The notes beneath the pieces were generated by a model, which saw only the letters and a program-made list of their open reading frames with translations, was not told the origin of the DNA and ran no database searches. DNA of 64,000 nucleotides from Prinsepia uniflora (taxonomy: Eukaryota; Streptophyta; Magnoliopsida; Rosales; Rosaceae). The position numbers were made by a program, and so were the translations under genes. This document shows positions 35,201-47,115 of this stretch, one piece after another. The stretch covers positions 78,472,916 to 78,536,915 of the forward strand of contig CM064866.1 of NCBI GenBank assembly GCA_032719365.1, given 5' to 3'. Every line of letters starts with the position of its first letter. The stretch's first letter is position 1.

Positions 35201-35522
35201 TGTAGAAATCGGGATTCCGGCCATTATATAGACTCGGGAGTTCGGCCCTAAAACCAATTGGTGATAGGGGGAGTTGCCCAAGCCTATATAAGGCACACAT
35301 TCATTTTCCTCTTTTCCGATGTGGGACATCTCACATCCCAACACACCCCCTCACGTGTGGCGGCTCTTCCAGCCAACACGTGATGATGTGAGCCCACCAT
35401 CGTGGGATAACCCGCTCGGATACCATGTAGAAATCGGGATTCTGGCCATTATATAGACTCGGGAGTTCGGCCCTAAAACCAATTGGTGATAGGGGGAGTT
35501 GCCCAAGCCTATATAAGGCACA
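35201..35522 (-). mobile_element. complete TRIM (terminal-repeat retrotransposon in miniature)
   Basis: Two 97-bp direct repeats (35201-35297 and 35426-35522) begin TGTAGAAATCGGG and end AAGGCACA. The target duplication TCTAT is intact (35196-35200 and 35523-35527). Next to the right repeat the minus strand reads TGGTATCCGAGC, a tRNA-Met-type primer site. Next to the left repeat it reads GGAAAAGAGGAAAATG, a polypurine tract. The 128-bp interior has no coding capacity, so movement depends on an autonomous element. The repeats differ at one position by eye (CCGG/CTGG), so the insertion looks recent. Confidence 0.92.
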
Positions 35523-36480
35523 TCTATAAAGGGCATGTTTAAGCACAGAACCGTACGACATGTCCTTGGCATTCAATCCACTTCAGTGTGAGCAAATATA
35601 ATTAGATATTCATTGAATTCAATCATTGGCATTGTTCATTCAATTCAATTAGATATTCTTGTTTGCACTTTGGCGAGGCACACTTCCCAGATAGAAGGAG
35701 CTGAAAGATAGTCATTGTACTAAACTAATAAAGATGCATATTTACATGAAACTCTTTCACCATACTCATATATACGACTCAGATATGCGTAGATAAGATC
35801 CTTACAGCACATTGCAAGAAACGCTAAGGAAAATTAATGTGGTGACAAAAGAATATATACAAGAGTCAGGGGTATGCACCAACTTATGACAAACAAACAA
35901 CTAGACGAATTGCGTCAGAATACGGATATATACACAACTCAAGAAGAACACCATGAATACATACATAATTTTGAAATTTCCAGCCACAAGAACTTATTTT
36001 ACATATTTTCAATTTTCTTAATGACAGTAAGACTGTAAGTTGGAACTAAGCAATATTGCTCTTCAAATGTCTTAAAAGAGAATAGAATTTCCATTCCAAG
36101 ACATGAGCAGCCGGACACAAGCAACTTTTAAGTAATGCAACATTAACAAAGATATTTGTTTGTCAACTTAGATGGTCAATGCTTTATTTAAATTTGAAGG
36201 GTTTGCTTCAGATTACTCCAGCTCCACAGCTTTGTGGATTCGGAATTTCGGACACCAATGGCTAAACAAATCTCTTAAATCAAGGAAACAGAAACAACAA
36301 TTGATAACCAGCCAACGAATGAAGCTGCTTTTGTACGATAAAAGAAGACTCATGAACTCATTTAGCGCGGGTCTCTTTCCCCAATTCAATAATCTAAGGA
36401 TTTGAATATGAAATGTAAATTGACAAATTTGCACATATGAGCTATGAAGAAAAGGCAAAGAGAGACAATTTTGTCAGTAC
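35523..36480. other. intergenic or intronic DNA, nothing recognised
   Basis: There are only short AT-rich ORFs. It could be intron of the minus-strand candidate exon at 36481-36641. Confidence 0.4.
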
Positions 36481-36641
36481 CTGGGATTGTCACCGTATAT
36501 GTGCATTCCCCAAACTGACCTCGGCGGTGGCAGTCGTGACTCGTAACGGACGTCGGAAAGGATATGCCCTAATCCGGCATCTTGCGTGACTGAAACCGTC
36601 GCACAGCGGACCAACGCCTTCAAAACGTGATACAAATCTGA
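36481..36641 (-). CDS. candidate coding exon, unknown protein
   Basis: The minus strand is open for 53 codons with normal amino-acid composition (VTQDAGLGHILSDVRYESRL, WGMHIYGDN). It ends at a consensus donor (CCCAG|GTAC), and an acceptor AG lies at its other edge. GC content is higher than in the flanks. A second frame is also open across most of it, so the frame is uncertain. Neither reading matches a family I know. The next acceptor on this strand is in the duplicated segment near 34107. Confidence 0.3.
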
Positions 36642-36829
36642 CTAATTGTGCCTGATTCACAGAATAAATTTGTATCTACTTCAATTCCAACCCGCTCTCC
36701 ACTGCGACTTCCATACCCAATTGCGATTTGCTATTTTTAATTTTGCCGCGTTATTTTCCATTTCATGAGACAATTTTCTTTTCCATTTTAAGTTTAATGG
36801 GTTTTAACACTGTTTACCAGCAGCGTTTT

Positions 36830-39623
36830 ATGGCTTTACCCACAATGAAAGACTACTCTGCCCTTGCTAGACAGATGTCTTCTTCCTCTGCGACAGAACC
36901 CACCGGCTCTCGCTTTCGTTTCTGCTTTCCGTCTTTGATAAATGCTCCTTTCCTTTCCGCTTTCACACGATCACAGCCTAACTTTTCTCACACAAAACCC
37001 ACCGCTTCCCCGCCTTCAATTTTCGTCTCTACTTCTCTGTCAACACGTTCGACTTTCAACCATCGATCGCAGTCTCCATCTCACTTTTCTTTGGTCTGGG
37101 TCTCTTTGCTTCATTGAAATTGTTCATCGACAATTAAGCATGGAGGGAAATTTGAAACTTGCAAGGATGTGATTATATCTGCCTTCGCGATTAAGCCAGA
37201 ATTTCAACAAACTTGCAAGGTAAGACTTTTGGGTTTTTGTTAGTTCATGCTTTAATTAGGTTATTGGGATGGATTTTGTTCATTGATTCTCTTGCATGTT
37301 CGTTCTTTGTAAGGATTGATAAAGAAGGCATTGAATGTTTGAAGAGTTTAGGGGAATTTATAGAGTAAGGTTTTGGGTTTTATTTAATTCATCATTAAAT
37401 GTTGCTTTTTTTTAAGGCTTGAGGAGGAAGAAGAAGCTGTCTCAGTGAGGTACCATCTATACAAGAATTAGTTTGAATTTTTTTACGATAGAAATTAGTT
37501 TGAATTCCAATTTCAAGATGAAGCTTCATGTTGAGAGCAGGTTAAAACTATTAAGATTCTCACTGAAGAACTGATTTTCACTTTGCTTTTGTTTTGAGGT
37601 AGATTTTTATCATGCTGTTATGAAAGTAACTTTTACTGCTTTTTTTTTTGTCCGTTTTGGTTCATTCTCAATTTGTTACATTCATTGGCGGTTATTTTTT
37701 GCTTGCTTGGATTGGTTTCTATGTTAGCTGGGCTTGGAAACTTTCGTTTGTCAAAATGGACTAATGGAAAATGGTGCTTCAAACCTTTAAGTATTTTGTG
37801 TTTAATTTGATTGCTATCTCCCTTCTCAATCTCCAAGATCATTCTTTTGTTTCTGCAAATGGTGTTGTAAAGTTAATTTGTTAATGCAACATGAAGTTGA
37901 GTTAGAATTGGATTTAGAGAAGCTTCAATACTTCTGATTAGAGAGTTCTCATACACTTCTTGGTCTGTACTTTGTGTGTTGATACAGAATCCATAAGGCT
38001 TCTGCACCACTCTTAGTGGAAGAAGAATAGCACCTTTGACAAATCTGCAGGTAAAATTTGTTTGTTAGTTTATTTAAAATCGGTTTTAATAAATTGATAA
38101 TTGAGTTGGGTTATTGCAGTGGATTATATGGGCTGATTTTGGAGTTATCAATTTAATTTTTTTTGGTACAATTACCTGTTTTCTTAGTTAGATTTCATTC
38201 ATAATCTTTATTTTTTATAACTGCAATAACAGAGCATAAACAGAGAAGATAAACTATTTATATCTTGCATTTTCTATTTTACACAACTCTTTATCTATTT
38301 GTAATGCTTTAGAAGCATATAATCCATTTAAGACCAAGCCACCAGAATTAATGCGAACAAACCAGAATGCGTCTGTACAGAAAGCCCTAAATGTCTAATA
38401 GCAAGAAGATTCTTCTAAGGGCAATTAACTTATAGCTCCTTAAGAACATATGACTTTATTTAAAAACTTGCATATAGGAAAATTAAAGTCATAGGTCTTT
38501 TGAATACTCAAAGGACAATATAGTTTAAAATAAACCAGAGTTTTTATATAAACTACAACTAATGTCATCCAATTACAAACTAGTCTAACAACAATCTAAT
38601 AAGCACTTACCAAAATCTATTATGATTTCAACGTTACTTTTATATATATATATATATATTTATATATAAGATTATATTGAGGATTATGAAAACAGTGCTC
38701 CTATTTATAATTTTTTTTTCACTTGTTCATTTTAAAAGTAATATGAGTATCTAATCTAATATAAAGTAAGATAATTAAAAACAATAATTCTTCGAAAATA
38801 CTTTTAAATTTTGTATTTAATTTTTTTTTAACTTCCTATATTAAATAATTTGGTTAATTGCATATAGTTTAGGGTCCCAAAATTCAAGAATTAAATCTTA
38901 AGTCGTACGATTTTCCACCACCATTTCACCCCTCCCAAAAACTTTCTATACCCTACCGTTGAATCCCAAACAATATGGACTTCATTTTTTATTTTATAAA
39001 AAAAAAAATCAATTGTAACTATATAATATATATATGTGTATACATATATAATATTTATTATATGTATAATATAATAAAGGGCCCAAGAGGCCAAAGAGGC
39101 CAAACATTAAGGGGTACATGAGGCAAAGAGGGTCAAAGAAGACAATGTTGTTTTTAATTGTTTAAAAGACTTCTCAATAACTCACTCATTCTCTTTATTG
39201 AGTTATAAAAGGACATATATGAAATTTGTTGCTTATAAATACTGTTAAGGGACTTTTGAATAAAAAAAGTTTGAGAGAAGGTTTTATTTTGTTTAATATA
39301 CAAGCATTAAAGGTTTTAAATAAAAATAAAAGTTGTCACGGCTATACTAATGATTTACTCTTCTCCTAATAATCTAGCAGATGTCTTCTTCTAGGTCCAT
39401 GCTAAGTAGGATTCATCATTTATGAATGACTTCCCATCTTATTCCTTTTGAAGCTTTCCTTTCTTCTTTGTTACTCCAATCTGTGATTTTGGTTCCATTT
39501 ATTTGCAAGATTGGAATTCTTAGATTGTTTCTTTGTGACTTGCAGGCTGGAGGATTAATATCGGTCATTTGGACGATAAGGCCCCGTTAAGGACATATAC
39601 TTGCGTACATATTATTAAAGTAG
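36830..39623 (+). ncRNA. possible spliced plus-strand transcript, coding status unknown
   Basis: Plausible splice sites outline exons at about 36830-37219 (CTTGCAAG|GTAAGA), 37417-37449, 37988-38050 (CTGCAG|GTAAAA) and 39546-39623 (TTGCAG|GCTGG, TAG|GTAAGA). The introns are T-rich, as expected for plants. The first exon has a Ser/Pro-rich open stretch without a known domain, and stop codons follow in the later exons. It could be a long noncoding RNA or a UTR. It diverges from the candidate minus exon at 36481-36641. Confidence 0.3.
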
Positions 39624-41242
39624 GTAAGAATGCTCTTTGTCTATGTAAACAGCGAGATTGCTTGTGCTCTTATGTTTGTTTTGTTGTTGTTATTATTTTT
39701 TTTTTTTACTTTGAACTGTGTTTTTTAGGGTAGAATAGTGTTTTTTTTTCTTTTTAAAATCTCAATTGTTCATAGATGAAACTATGATTTTTCTTAACTT
39801 GGTGAATTGATGATCTACGTATTAAGCTTCAGTTAGATGTTTTGGATTTTATGCAATTGAGGATGCTCCTTCGAATAGTTTGGAATAGCAGTTTGTTGTA
39901 TTTTGCAGCGTGATGAATGCCAACTTTATTGATTTAAAAATAAATTATGAATGAGGTTTGTAAATTGTAATGTTACTTGGAGTTTCGTCCTATTGTTTAC
40001 TCTTCATCTCTCTTGATAAAATTGTTTTCCATTGTTGAAAATTGTCAGCAACTCTTTATAGTCCTATCTTAAATCGTATTCCCACAACAAAATTGTCAGC
40101 AAATCACCGATATTTTCAACCAGGCTGGGATATATCATTAATTTCGAGAATAGAGGTCAATTATGACTTTTCAAATTTTGTTACATGTTAAATGATTTTG
40201 AATTCATATTACCCAATATGCAAAGAAGCAGCTTCCCTATCATACTTTTGCTTACCTTGTTCGCTCTAAAGTAGTCTATACTAACACAAATAATTTGTTA
40301 TGCAGCAATGCAATGAGATCTAATTAACTTGTATGCTTTAACAATTTTTTAGTTTGATTGGTACGTCGTGTTGTATTGATTATTTCAGTCGGATAGACTA
40401 GTCAGTCTATTCAATAGACTGACTATTTAATCGGGTGTTTGGTACTCTATCGGATTAAAATATCGATTATATTATACTGGTCTGATTATATTTTAATAGT
40501 TAATAAGAAATATTTATATCATAAATATTAATTATGTATATTATTATTTTTATGTTTTATTTTAATAATTATTGATATATTATTATTATTATATTTTGGA
40601 AGGTTTTTTTTTACCAGAAAGTAGAAATTTCATAGAAAAAACTAAAACAAAAAAGGAACATTACAACGAAAATAACAAAATTAAAAAAAAAAGTAAATAT
40701 TTGGAAAAAAAATTCGGAGTAAAGACGCATGACATACCATAAAACATCCACTATTAGGCCTGAAAGGAAAAAACTTAGCTAAAGGGGCATGAGAGACCAT
40801 CATTTTTTAAAACAAATACTAAAAAAGATGGAGGGCGGTCGATCCAGATTTTCCTGTACATTCTTCGTCGGGCTTGAGTAATTAAGGTATCAGCTACTTT
40901 GTTTGTGCTCCGAGGGATCCAATGGAAATGGATACGTTCAAAGTGAGATCGGTGAGCTCGAAGTTGAGAGATGATGAGAAAAATTTCTCAGTTTCCACGA
41001 TCAATACGACCAAAATCACAGTTGATTAGGGCTTGGTAGTTTGTTTCCATAATCATATCACTGAAACTGCGATTCTGAGCTAGTTCCACGCTAGTGAGGA
41101 CGGCCCAAGCCTCAGCAATGAGATCATTCTTTGTGTTCCTTGACTCACATATAGCACCACAGAAAATCACCCCTCGAGTTTCGAATAATGGCCCCGAAAC
41201 GAGTAGGAACATCCAAGCTCAACTAGGAAGCATCACAATTGA

Positions 41243-41338
41243 CCTTTACGACCGAGTCCAAATGGGGACACTGGGTAGTAAAGGCAATCCCCTTTACGAC
41301 CGAGTCCAAATGGGGACACTGGGTAGTAAAGGCAACCT
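41243..41338. repeat. 48-bp tandem duplication within the LINE
   Basis: CCTTTACGACCGAGTCCAAA and the following 28 bases occur twice, at 41243 and 41291, almost unchanged. The copy is in phase (16 codons), so the RNase H linker repeats FTTQCPHLDSVVK. Confidence 0.9.
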
Positions 41339-41704
41339 TTGGATTGCAAGACGGGCTAAGAGGGTAATGTTGAGAAATAAGAGAACACCATAATTCAAAG
41401 ACATACATGGAAGTAGCTTGGATGATGAGAGAGGGATTAAACAGGCGGCCGTTAAAGAGAAATGTGCAGCGATTCTTCCAGATTTCCCACCAAGTAAAAG
41501 CGACAACAAATGCAATCAAACCACGATTACCACCTACTTAATAAAGGAGGAGAGAATGGTACTCAACCGTGCTTCAAAAGATGTCACTTTGGTAATATCA
41601 ATCTGGTAGTTGAGAAGGCCCCCAAACCAAATATAAGTCACACCAAGACATAGAAGAAGTAGATGCTCAATGGTTTCAAGGTATTCCTCACAAATTAGAC
41701 ACAT

Positions 41705-42710
41705 CTAGCGGTGGCTCAGGTGACGGCTAAAGAGCGTGGTTCGAGTGGGAAGGCAACCACGAAAAACCTTCCACATGAAATTAATAACTCGTAGATGCGC
41801 TTTCTGTTTCCAAATAGTGTTCCAAAGGTCCTTTGGAAAAATGAAGGAGCTTGAGGCCCTGGTAAGAGCAAGAGAGAAAAGAGGCGGTGAATTCGTTCGA
41901 AGCCAAAAATATTCTGATGTCACGCTATACTCACCCGGTTTGCAGTGAGGCTAGATGAGCCGATCCTTGTCCTCCAGGTTTCTCAAGGGGGATAAAACTA
42001 ATAATCTCACAGTCCACCACTGAAATCAGAGGCTCAATAGATTCAAGATTCCAGGAATGAGAGGTAGAGTCAATCAAAGATGACATAGGTTGAGGTAAAC
42101 AACTGGTCCTAATGAGAGAAGAGGTAAGCAAGCCATCCGGGTTTCTCGGGAACCATCGATCGGTCCAAGCATTTGTATCAGTCCCATTCAAAAGAGCGTG
42201 ATTCGAGTGGGAAGGAAACATCTGGCAGTAGCCCAGGTGACGGCAAAAGAGCGTGGCCCGATAGGAAGGCAACCACGAAGAACCTTCCACATGAAATTAA
42301 TGACTCGCAGATGCGCTTTCAGTTTCCAAATAGTGTTTCAAAGGTCCTTTGGGAAAATGGAGGAGCTTAAGGCCCTGGCATGGGCAAGAGAGCAAAGAGG
42401 TGTTGAATTCGTTCGAAGCAAAAAATATCTGGATTTCATGCTATACTCACCTGGTTTGCAGTGAGGCCAGATGAGCCGGTCCCTGTCCTATGGGTTTCCC
42501 AGGGGGGATAGAACGAATAATCTCACAGTCCACCACCGAAATCAGGGGCTCAATAGATTCAAGATTCCAGGATTGGGAGGTAGAGTCAATTAGAGAGGAT
42601 ACAGGTTGAGGTAGAAAACTGGTCCCAATAAGAGAAGAGGTAAGCAAGCCATCCGAGTTTCCCGGGAACCATCGATCGGTCCAAACATTTGTATCAGCCC
42701 CATTTAAAAC
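41705..42710. repeat. tandem duplication of about 490-520 bp within the LINE
   Basis: 41705-42190 and 42225-42710 share the same order of landmarks: GGTGACGGC(T/A)AAAGAGCGTGG, CTTCCACATGAAATTAAT, GATGCGCTTTC, ATACTCACC(C/T)GGTTTGCAGTGAGG, AATCTCACAGTCCACCAC, CCATCGATCGGTCCAA. The copies have diverged, so the duplication is not recent. Confidence 0.85.
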
Positions 42711-43649
42711 TTGCAGCAGGTGCCCTTAAGAATAATACGCCTACCTTCCAATGTGCTCGTCCAGGCCCAAGAAGCACAGCTACCCTTATGAGCATCCTAG
42801 AAGTTGCCATTAGGAAAATACCTACTCTTTAGAATTTGAGCCTAGAAAGAGTCTAGTTGGCGAATAAGTCTCCAGCACTGATTTGCTAGAAGAGTAAGGT
42901 TGAAATCCTCAAGATTCCTAAAACTCATACCACCATCCGCCTTTGGGAGACTTAGCTCGGCCTAGCTAATCCAATGTACCTTATTACCACTCTCCGACTA
43001 ACCCGACCAGAAGTTTGCTAAGTCGGAATCAATAACATGTCGTGTTCTTAGGCAACTTGAAAACTGCGATAGGGTAAAGGGAGATGGCTTGGGCAACTGC
43101 CTTAATAAGAACTTCCTTACCGGCTTGAGAGAGGAATTTTTTTTTTCCATCCTTAAATTTTCTTCCTAATCCTCTCCCGGACATACATCATAGCCTAATT
43201 TTTAGATCTGCCCCACAGAGTTGGAAGGCCAAGGTACATATCGAGGTCCTCGTTAATCTCAATTGTTAGTCATTTGATTATTTAATACGAATAATTTTGA
43301 GGGTACTATTTTAGCGGATTTGGATCGTATAAAAATACTCAATCGTATTAATTTATACGATGGTTAATTAATACAAGTAGTACTAAACACTTATTTCATA
43401 TTATATTATTCTATTCTATTCGTTATACGACATATCAAACATAATCTAATTCGATTTTTGGTCTCATGTCCTATACTTTTATAAACCCAGATCAATATTC
43501 TATATGCGTAAAAATAAAAATAAAGTAAAAAAACTCTCTTTCTTTCCACCTCCTTACTAGGTTACTTAGGTTACTACTTGCTTAGCGCCTCACTTGTGAT
43601 GGAGTTGGGCTATAGTTCTACATGGACTAGTGTCCAAAAGCAGATCCAA

Positions 43650-43835
43650 CTTCGAAAATTCATTAAGCTGGTGTCGGTAAGATGGTTAAGACCAATGTGC
43701 ATTATGGGCTTTGACTAGTGACTACCACACGTTGTGAAGAAACCAAAAAAAAAAGATATTTGAAAATCCATTAAGCCGGTGTCGGTAAGACGGTTAAGAC
43801 CAATGTGGGGCTTTGACTACGACACGTGTAAAGAC
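43650..43835. repeat. partial tandem duplication in the LEA promoter
   Basis: GGTGTCGGTAAGA(T/C)GGTTAAGACC, then AATGTG and GCTTTGACTA, occurs at 43670-43722 and again at 43776-43820. The second copy keeps the CACGTG core while the first has CACGTT. Confidence 0.7.
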
Positions 43836-43886
43836 ATAAGTGGTTACATGCGTAGTCAGTTAAGCTCTACAGCAACACCACACGTG
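43823..43886 (+). promoter_or_regulatory. two CACGTG (G-box/ABRE-like) sites upstream of the LEA gene
   Basis: CACGTG occurs at 43823-43828 and 43881-43886, 134-197 bp before the ATG. ACGTG-core elements are bound by bZIP factors in ABA and drought responses and are typical of LEA promoters. A TTATAA at about 43926 could serve as a TATA box. Use in this plant is inferred. Confidence 0.55.
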
Positions 43887-44019
43887 TCGCAAATCAAAGC
43901 CTGCCACCTTACTCTCTTCAAACTCGTTATAACGTGCAGCCCCAGAAAGCGGAGATACATATCGGAAACTAAATTAAACAGAGGAAGAAGAAAACAGAGC
44001 AAAAACAGAGGAACCAAAC

Positions 44020-44724
44020 ATGGCAGCAATTTACATGGCAAATCCTGTCATATTCAGCTTGCCAAGACCATTCCCCCAATTATCTCGGTCTTTCCCTCTC
44101 CGATATTCATCCCAGAAAGTCTCACGGGTCTGCTTCACCTCTGCTTCCAAATTCTCCGAGGTAATCAAATCAGTTAGACAAAAAGTTCGTTCTTAAATGT
44201 AGCCATGTTTAAATTGTTTGAACACATTTTATTGGAGTTTTTGTTCGGAATTTCAGGGTCGCAATGCAGCTGAAGATAACAGACAATTTGAAGAAGGTCT
44301 GGAAAAGAGCAAGCAAAAAGCAGAGGAACTGAAAAACAAAACCAACGAGTACGCACAGGAAGCGAAGGAGAAGACAAAGGAGGTGGCGGACACGGTGGGG
44401 GACAAGGCGAAGGAGGGAACAAACAGAGCATCGGAGACGGCAGACAGCGTCACAGAGAAAGCTAAAGATTATGCTTACGAGACCAATGAGAAGACCACAG
44501 ATATGGCGGAGACGGTAGCTGATAAGGCGAAAGAGGGGATTGACCAGGCCGCCAAGACAGCGGAGAGTGGAAAGAAGAAGACGGATGAGGAGCTGTGGGG
44601 GATAAAGGAGAAAACAGACGATCTGGCGGATAAGATAAAGGAGGAGACGAGCAAGGCCGCGGAGACGGTGACGGATACGGTGAAGGGCGCGTGGGGGGCG
44701 GTGAAGGAGGCAGGGAATGAATAA
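44020..44724 (+). CDS. group-3 LEA protein (LEA_4 type), probably plastid-targeted
   Basis: There are two exons: 44020-44160 (47 codons, donor GAG|GTAATC) and 44257-44724 (acceptor TTTCAG|GGTCGC). Together they encode 202 residues. Residues 1-47 are rich in Ser, Arg and hydrophobics and lack acidic residues, like a chloroplast transit peptide. The rest is almost wholly charged and alanine/threonine-rich and shows 11-residue repeats (for example EKTKEVADTVG, DKAKEGTNRAS, DKAKEGIDQAA). The repeats can form an amphipathic helix on drying. There are no Cys or Trp except one late W, and the mature part lacks hydrophobic stretches. The family stabilises membranes and proteins during desiccation and cold; COR15-like plastid LEAs are the closest known type. 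Two G-boxes upstream fit ABA control. A copy of its promoter and start codon lies at 47835-48058. Confidence 0.88.
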
Positions 44725-45412
44725 GATCAAGGAGACTCTGGTTGGACATGATGAGGAGGTGGGGGTGGCGGTTTTTGAATGAGGATATAGGTGACAGTGA
44801 TGCGGATGAAATTGAAATGGATGTTGACGGCGATGGGTTGGCGGATGGTGCGGATGTTCTGGAGCTGAGGCGGCGTGTCGGTAAGTCTGGTGAGAAAAAG
44901 TGTTGAGATTCAGGGTTCAGCTTTGAGTTATTGCACTTCACTTTTTCATTTAATGTTTCCTTTGTATTTGATGAATCAAACATTCAAATTTGCAATTTAT
45001 TTTCCTTCGAATCATCGGTAAATATAAGCTAACAGCTATTCTTTGAACTAACCTTAATATAAATTACATAAAATTCTCCAACTTTCAAATTTGGAATTTA
45101 TTTTCCTTCAATTCATTTTAAGTTCATAATCGGATCATGATAATTTTCATATAGATATTTAAACAATATGGCCGTCAATATATTGGAATTTCCAACCAAT
45201 TATATTTTTCATCTCTTAATTTTTCATCTATTACGCTCTTAGAAGACAGATAGTGAATAATCCGTACATATCAGTTTAACAACGATTCTTTTAACTAACC
45301 TTAATATAAATTACTTAAATTTTTTCAAATTATATGGGTCATTTTAAATTAACGATATGACTATTAATATATTGGTATCTTTAATTAAGCTCTTAAAAAG
45401 ATAGGTAGTGAA
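44725..45412. other. 3' flank of the LEA gene, AT-rich, no gene
   Basis: 44725-44910 may be 3'UTR. The rest has two similar AT-rich stretches (TTAACTAACCTTAATATAAATTAC near 45040 and 45293), suggesting a small local duplication. Confidence 0.45.
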
Positions 45413-46158
45413 AAGCTCCCGTGAACTTCTATAGAGAGAAGGGAGAGGCTCACCCTTTTCACCCTTCATCTGCTCTTTCTCTTTTGTGGTCCCTAACTTG
45501 CTGTTTTGAGGGTCGGTAGCAACTCTCCCGACGTTCATCATCGCATGTTCGACCTTCTTAGCTGTTTTTTGCTTTTCGCTGCTCTTTTCTTCAGCCTTTT
45601 TTTTTTTGCCTCCTTTTTTTTCCAAATCTCAGACTCCCATCGCCTCCTCACTTATATCTCATCCTCCATCCAAGCTCATCTTCTCTACAAAGCCACATAT
45701 CTTTAGATCTTCTCCATCAAATTTTCACTTGGCTGAAATGCGTATGTTTGTGTTTGCTGCTCCTCTATCTCTACTTCTTCATGCTCCTAAATTTGGGCCT
45801 TCGATTGGGGCGTTTCGATTGTAATGTTTATCGGTCAAGTTTGACCGTTTTGATCGCTTGAGAATGTTGCTTTAGGGTGGCTATTTGTCTCTTGATCATC
45901 CTCTACAGATCGTTCATTCTGTTTTCGTATTGTTTGGTTCCCCTTCGTGCGACAGAGCTATGTGTTTTGGTGGTGGCGGCTGATGTTCTTAGATCTAAGC
46001 TTAGACTGGATTTGGCCTTGTGGGTTGAACCCTTTTGTTTTGGGCTGGGCCTAATCCTTTTGGTGGTAGAACTTTTTTATTTTATTTTTTTGGTGTACTG
46101 TGATTTGATTATGTCTTCACTATTAATATCAATGTCCACTTTTCCATTAAAAAAAAGA
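45413..46158 (+). mobile_element. 746-bp non-LTR retroposon with 12-bp target duplication
   Basis: ATAGGTAGTGAA flanks it on both sides (45401-45412 and 46159-46170). The 3' end is TTCCATTAAAAAAAAG, a short A tail following a T-rich, LINE-like 3' region. No intact ORF is present. It may be a deleted LINE derivative or a SINE-like element. Confidence 0.78.
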
Positions 46159-46279
46159 ATAGGTAGTGAATAATTAGTAGTCACTAACTATGGCTAATAC
46201 TAATAGGGCATTTTCGGCAAGCTGAGTCAAAATCTCAAAATAATGGAAACAATCGATGAAGAGCAATTCATTAGGGTTT

Positions 46280-46570
46280 AGGACCAGGAGACGGGAGGGG
46301 GTATTGGGCGGTAAAAGAGAGGGCTTCGATAATCAGAGCTCGCGATTTGTGGTTGACGAAGATGAGTGTGCATTCGCAGTGACGGAGGAGTATGGAGACG
46401 CTGCGGGTGTCGAGGCGGGTGTTGATGTTATTCAGGATAGTGCCGGACATGGCAACGGGGAAGTGGAGCTCGTACATGGCGGGGATTGAGATTTGAGAGA
46501 GAACCAACTGGTGTATTCGTAAGTAATGGAGGGCCAGTCGCCATAGACGGTGGGCGCTCTTTCCAGAAAT
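46280..46570 (-). pseudogene. fragment of an acyl-activating enzyme (AMP-binding synthetase, AAE1-like)
   Basis: The minus strand encodes FLERAPTVYGDWPSITYEYT near 46560. After an internal deletion and frame change come ISIPAMYELHFPVAMSGTIL, NNINTRLDTRSVSILLRH and LIFVNHKSRALIIEA. These match the N-terminal part of plant AMP-dependent acyl-CoA synthetases (the stretch around PAMYE-HFGVPMSGAVLN-INTRLD). The A3 AMP-binding motif and all downstream domains are absent. A coding function is very unlikely. Confidence 0.8.
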
Positions 46571-47070
46571 CATGAATTTTGATATAAGACCAATAACTGA
46601 ACTTTTGCATTTGAATTAAACCATACTTTAAATCAAAACTTGCAATCCATCATTAAACCGATAAAATCCTTCTCAAAATCAACCGTATAAAATTCCACAT
46701 CAACCCATAAAAAAACCCACATCAATCTCATGTATTAACCAACACCACCCCCTAAGCATCGTTCTCGATCAGCCACCAATGCCATCTTGGACCAAATTGA
46801 TGTTCTCCACTAGGAGATTAACATTTTTGCTCTAAAAATTTATGCTCGAAGATCGACAGTTAAACTAGAAAATTTCGGAAATGGGTTTTCGCGATTTTAC
46901 CCCCATCTGAAAACCTTGGAATTGAAGTGATTGGTTTTGTATATGGCCACTTATCAATCCCTCCAAACCCATCACCCCAAAATCCACTTTTGAGACAATA
47001 ATATGCAAATATTATGTTCAGGAGCATAAGAAGAAGGAGAAAGAGCAAGAAGAAGCTTCAAAGAGTTGGA

Positions 47071-47071
<1 letters not shown>

Positions 47072-47110
<39 letters not shown>
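47072..47110. repeat. (GA)n microsatellite
   Basis: An unbroken GA run of about 19 units followed by GGGG. Confidence 0.95.

Positions 47111-47115
<5 letters not shown>

Larger units (their letters stand above)
40603..43250 (-). pseudogene. 3' part of an L1-like LINE (reverse transcriptase end, zf-RVT, RNase H)
   Basis: Minus-strand fragments give, in order: the end of the reverse transcriptase (SQAGKEVLIKAVAQAI, near 43100); a zf-RVT-type segment (WNTIWKQKAHLRVINFMWKV, CLPTRTTL, about 41705-41923); a linker (WWEIWKNRC, about 41500); and an RNase H-like domain (VKVNCDAS, AEAWAVLTSVELA, about 40988-41240). A run of T at 40601-40611 is the poly(A) tail in element sense. Many stops, frameshifts and two internal tandem duplications show it is long dead. 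It is 5' truncated. Confidence 0.8.
40345..43450. mobile_element. MITE-like sequence split by a LINE
   Basis: The outer parts (about 40345-40600 and 43260-43450) are AT-rich and have related ends (TTTGATTGGTACGTCGTGTT at the left; GTTTGATATGTCGTATAACG as the reverse complement at the right). The tiny foldback at 26655-26737 has similar ends. The L1-like remnant occupies the middle. Confidence 0.4.

Noticed and set aside
44209..44730. 173-codon Leu-rich ORF antisense to the LEA gene
   Set aside because: It is the reverse reading of the charged LEA exon. Its composition is explained entirely by the complement of Lys/Glu/Ala codons.
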